A stretch of DNA of 64,000 nt from Gongronella butleri (taxonomy: Eukaryota; Mucoromycota; Mucoromycetes; Mucorales; Cunninghamellaceae). A program made the translations under genes and the position numbers. The stretch spans positions 1,178,001 through 1,242,000 of the forward strand of contig JAIWZP010000002.1 in NCBI GenBank assembly GCA_025201375.1, written 5' to 3'. Below, piece after piece: positions 63,141 to 64,000 of this stretch. The notes below the pieces were generated by a model that saw only the letters and a program-made list of their open reading frames with translations, had not been told where the DNA came from and ran no database searches. Numbering within the stretch: the stretch's first letter is position 1; every line of letters starts with the position of its first letter.

Positions 63141-63875
63141 ATGGTAACGTCGACACCCCCCGCATCACGCCATCTACGAGCTCAATGGCATTCTGTTTCA
63201 CGTCCCCCACGCCTCGTTTTACTCTTACATGCCCGGATGTATCGCCAATTCCGAGCATGGAGAAGCAGCAGCGACGGATGGATGGATGGATGGATAAACG
63301 AATCATGGATGCAATTGACGCCGTCGTCTCCTCTTTTTGCCTTTTTCAAAATCGATGCACTGACATTCTCCACCTCCCTTGATTTCTTTTTAGACTTGCA
63401 AGAGACGTAACAATGGCCGTAACAAGCACGGCCGCGGCCACAACAAGTTCATCCGCTGCATCAACTGCTACCGTTGCTGCCCCAAGGTACGTGATTTTAC
63501 AAAAAAAAAAAAAATCACCCCCGTTGACCCTTTCTTTTCCGCCTCAACAGGACAAGGCTATCAAGCGCTTCACCATCCGCAACATGATCGAGGCTGCTGC
63601 CGTGCGTGATCTTCAGGAGGCTTCCATCTATGAAGAATACACCATTCCTAAGCTCTACGTCAAGTTGCACTACTGCGTGAGGTACGACTCTGTGCTCAAT
63701 TTGTCTCTTTTTTTTGTCCACGTCGTCCATTGAATTGCTCACGCTTTTGTTTCTCATTCATCCTTTTAGCTGTGCCATTCACGCCCGTGTTGTCCGTGTC
63801 CGCTCGTGCGTCAACCGCCGCAACCGTGCTCCCCCTCCCCGCTTCCGATTCCAAAAGGCTGCCAACAAGGCCTAA
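63141..63875 (+). CDS. RPS26: 40S ribosomal protein eS26
   Basis: Four exons: 63141-63143, 63394-63486, 63551-63681, 63770-63875; 110 aa. The first coding exon is the ATG alone (ATG|GTAACG), and exon 2 opens [16 protein letters not shown]. Zinc-binding pairs RCINCYRC and [24 protein letters not shown] and [13 protein letters not shown] are diagnostic of eS26, which contacts mRNA at the small-subunit exit channel. The intron after ATG contains a short GGAT tandem repeat at about 63276-63295. Confidence 0.94.
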
Positions 63876-64000
63876 ATTGGTCCTCGTCTCTGCCTAGATG
63901 CAATAGGAATGCGCTCACAATAAAAAAAAAGCACTCTTCTCTTGTTTGATCATAAAAAATAGCACAAATTTATTTTGTCGTCCTTGTTTTCACTGCTCTT

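Noticed and set aside
63276..63296. GGAT tandem repeat as a CRISPR or satellite
   Set aside because: Only about five 4-bp units inside an intron; ordinary microsatellite.

Overview
The window is nuclear DNA of a fungus. Nearly every gene is split by short GT-AG introns. These commonly carry a run of A directly after the 5' splice site (GTAAAAA...) and a pyrimidine run before the 3' splice site. Gene content (Ste11/Byr2-type MAPKKK, ABCC transporter, Kex2-processed GH5 glucanases, BAR-PH-ArfGAP protein) is fungal. A base-exchange phosphatidylserine synthase of the animal/plant PTDSS type, together with the overall style, points to an early-diverging (non-Dikarya, possibly Mucoromycota) lineage; that placement is inference. 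I assembled the exons by hand and checked that each proposed gene stays in frame from ATG to stop.

Layout. 0-3.5 kb: 3' part of a MAPKKK. 4.3-6.7 kb: decayed partial copy of an ABCC transporter whose full-length parent lies at 53.1-59.0 kb. 6.7-15 kb: accessory stretch with dispersed repeats, an F-box pseudogene, a non-LTR retrotransposon relic and a secreted cysteine-rich protein. 15.6-25.2 kb: dense housekeeping block (small Pro/Ser-rich protein, Hch1/Aha1-type Hsp90 co-chaperone, unidentified 445-aa protein, four-finger C2H2 protein, beta-carbonic anhydrase, and the divergent pair JIP5/WDR55 and PA2G4). 26.1-30.0 kb: tandem pair of secreted GH5 glucanases. 30-34 kb: repeat-rich, gene-poor. 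34.2-43.3 kb: unidentified 314-aa protein, BAR-PH-ArfGAP-ankyrin protein, secreted FAD amine oxidase. 43.9-44.4 kb: GH5 pseudogene. 46-50.8 kb: SAM methyltransferase with an N-myristoylation-like start, an unidentified 245-aa protein, ISD11. 52.5-63.9 kb: intact ABCC transporter, phosphatidylserine synthase, THP3/LENG8-like protein and ribosomal protein eS26.

The most unusual content is in gene structure. A 4-nt exon encodes part of the NBD2 Walker A motif of the ABC transporter and is still present in its truncated copy. A 6-nt exon occurs in the Hsp90 co-chaperone. Two introns appear to be GC-AG with the donor GCAAGT. One intron splits a kinase HRD motif and contains 114 consecutive A. In two genes the start codon is nearly alone in its coding exon. 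The region also records duplication and decay: full and broken copies of the ABC transporter and of GH5, plus at least four families of diverged repeats. I saw no rRNA, tRNA or CRISPR array, but I could not run a structural RNA search.
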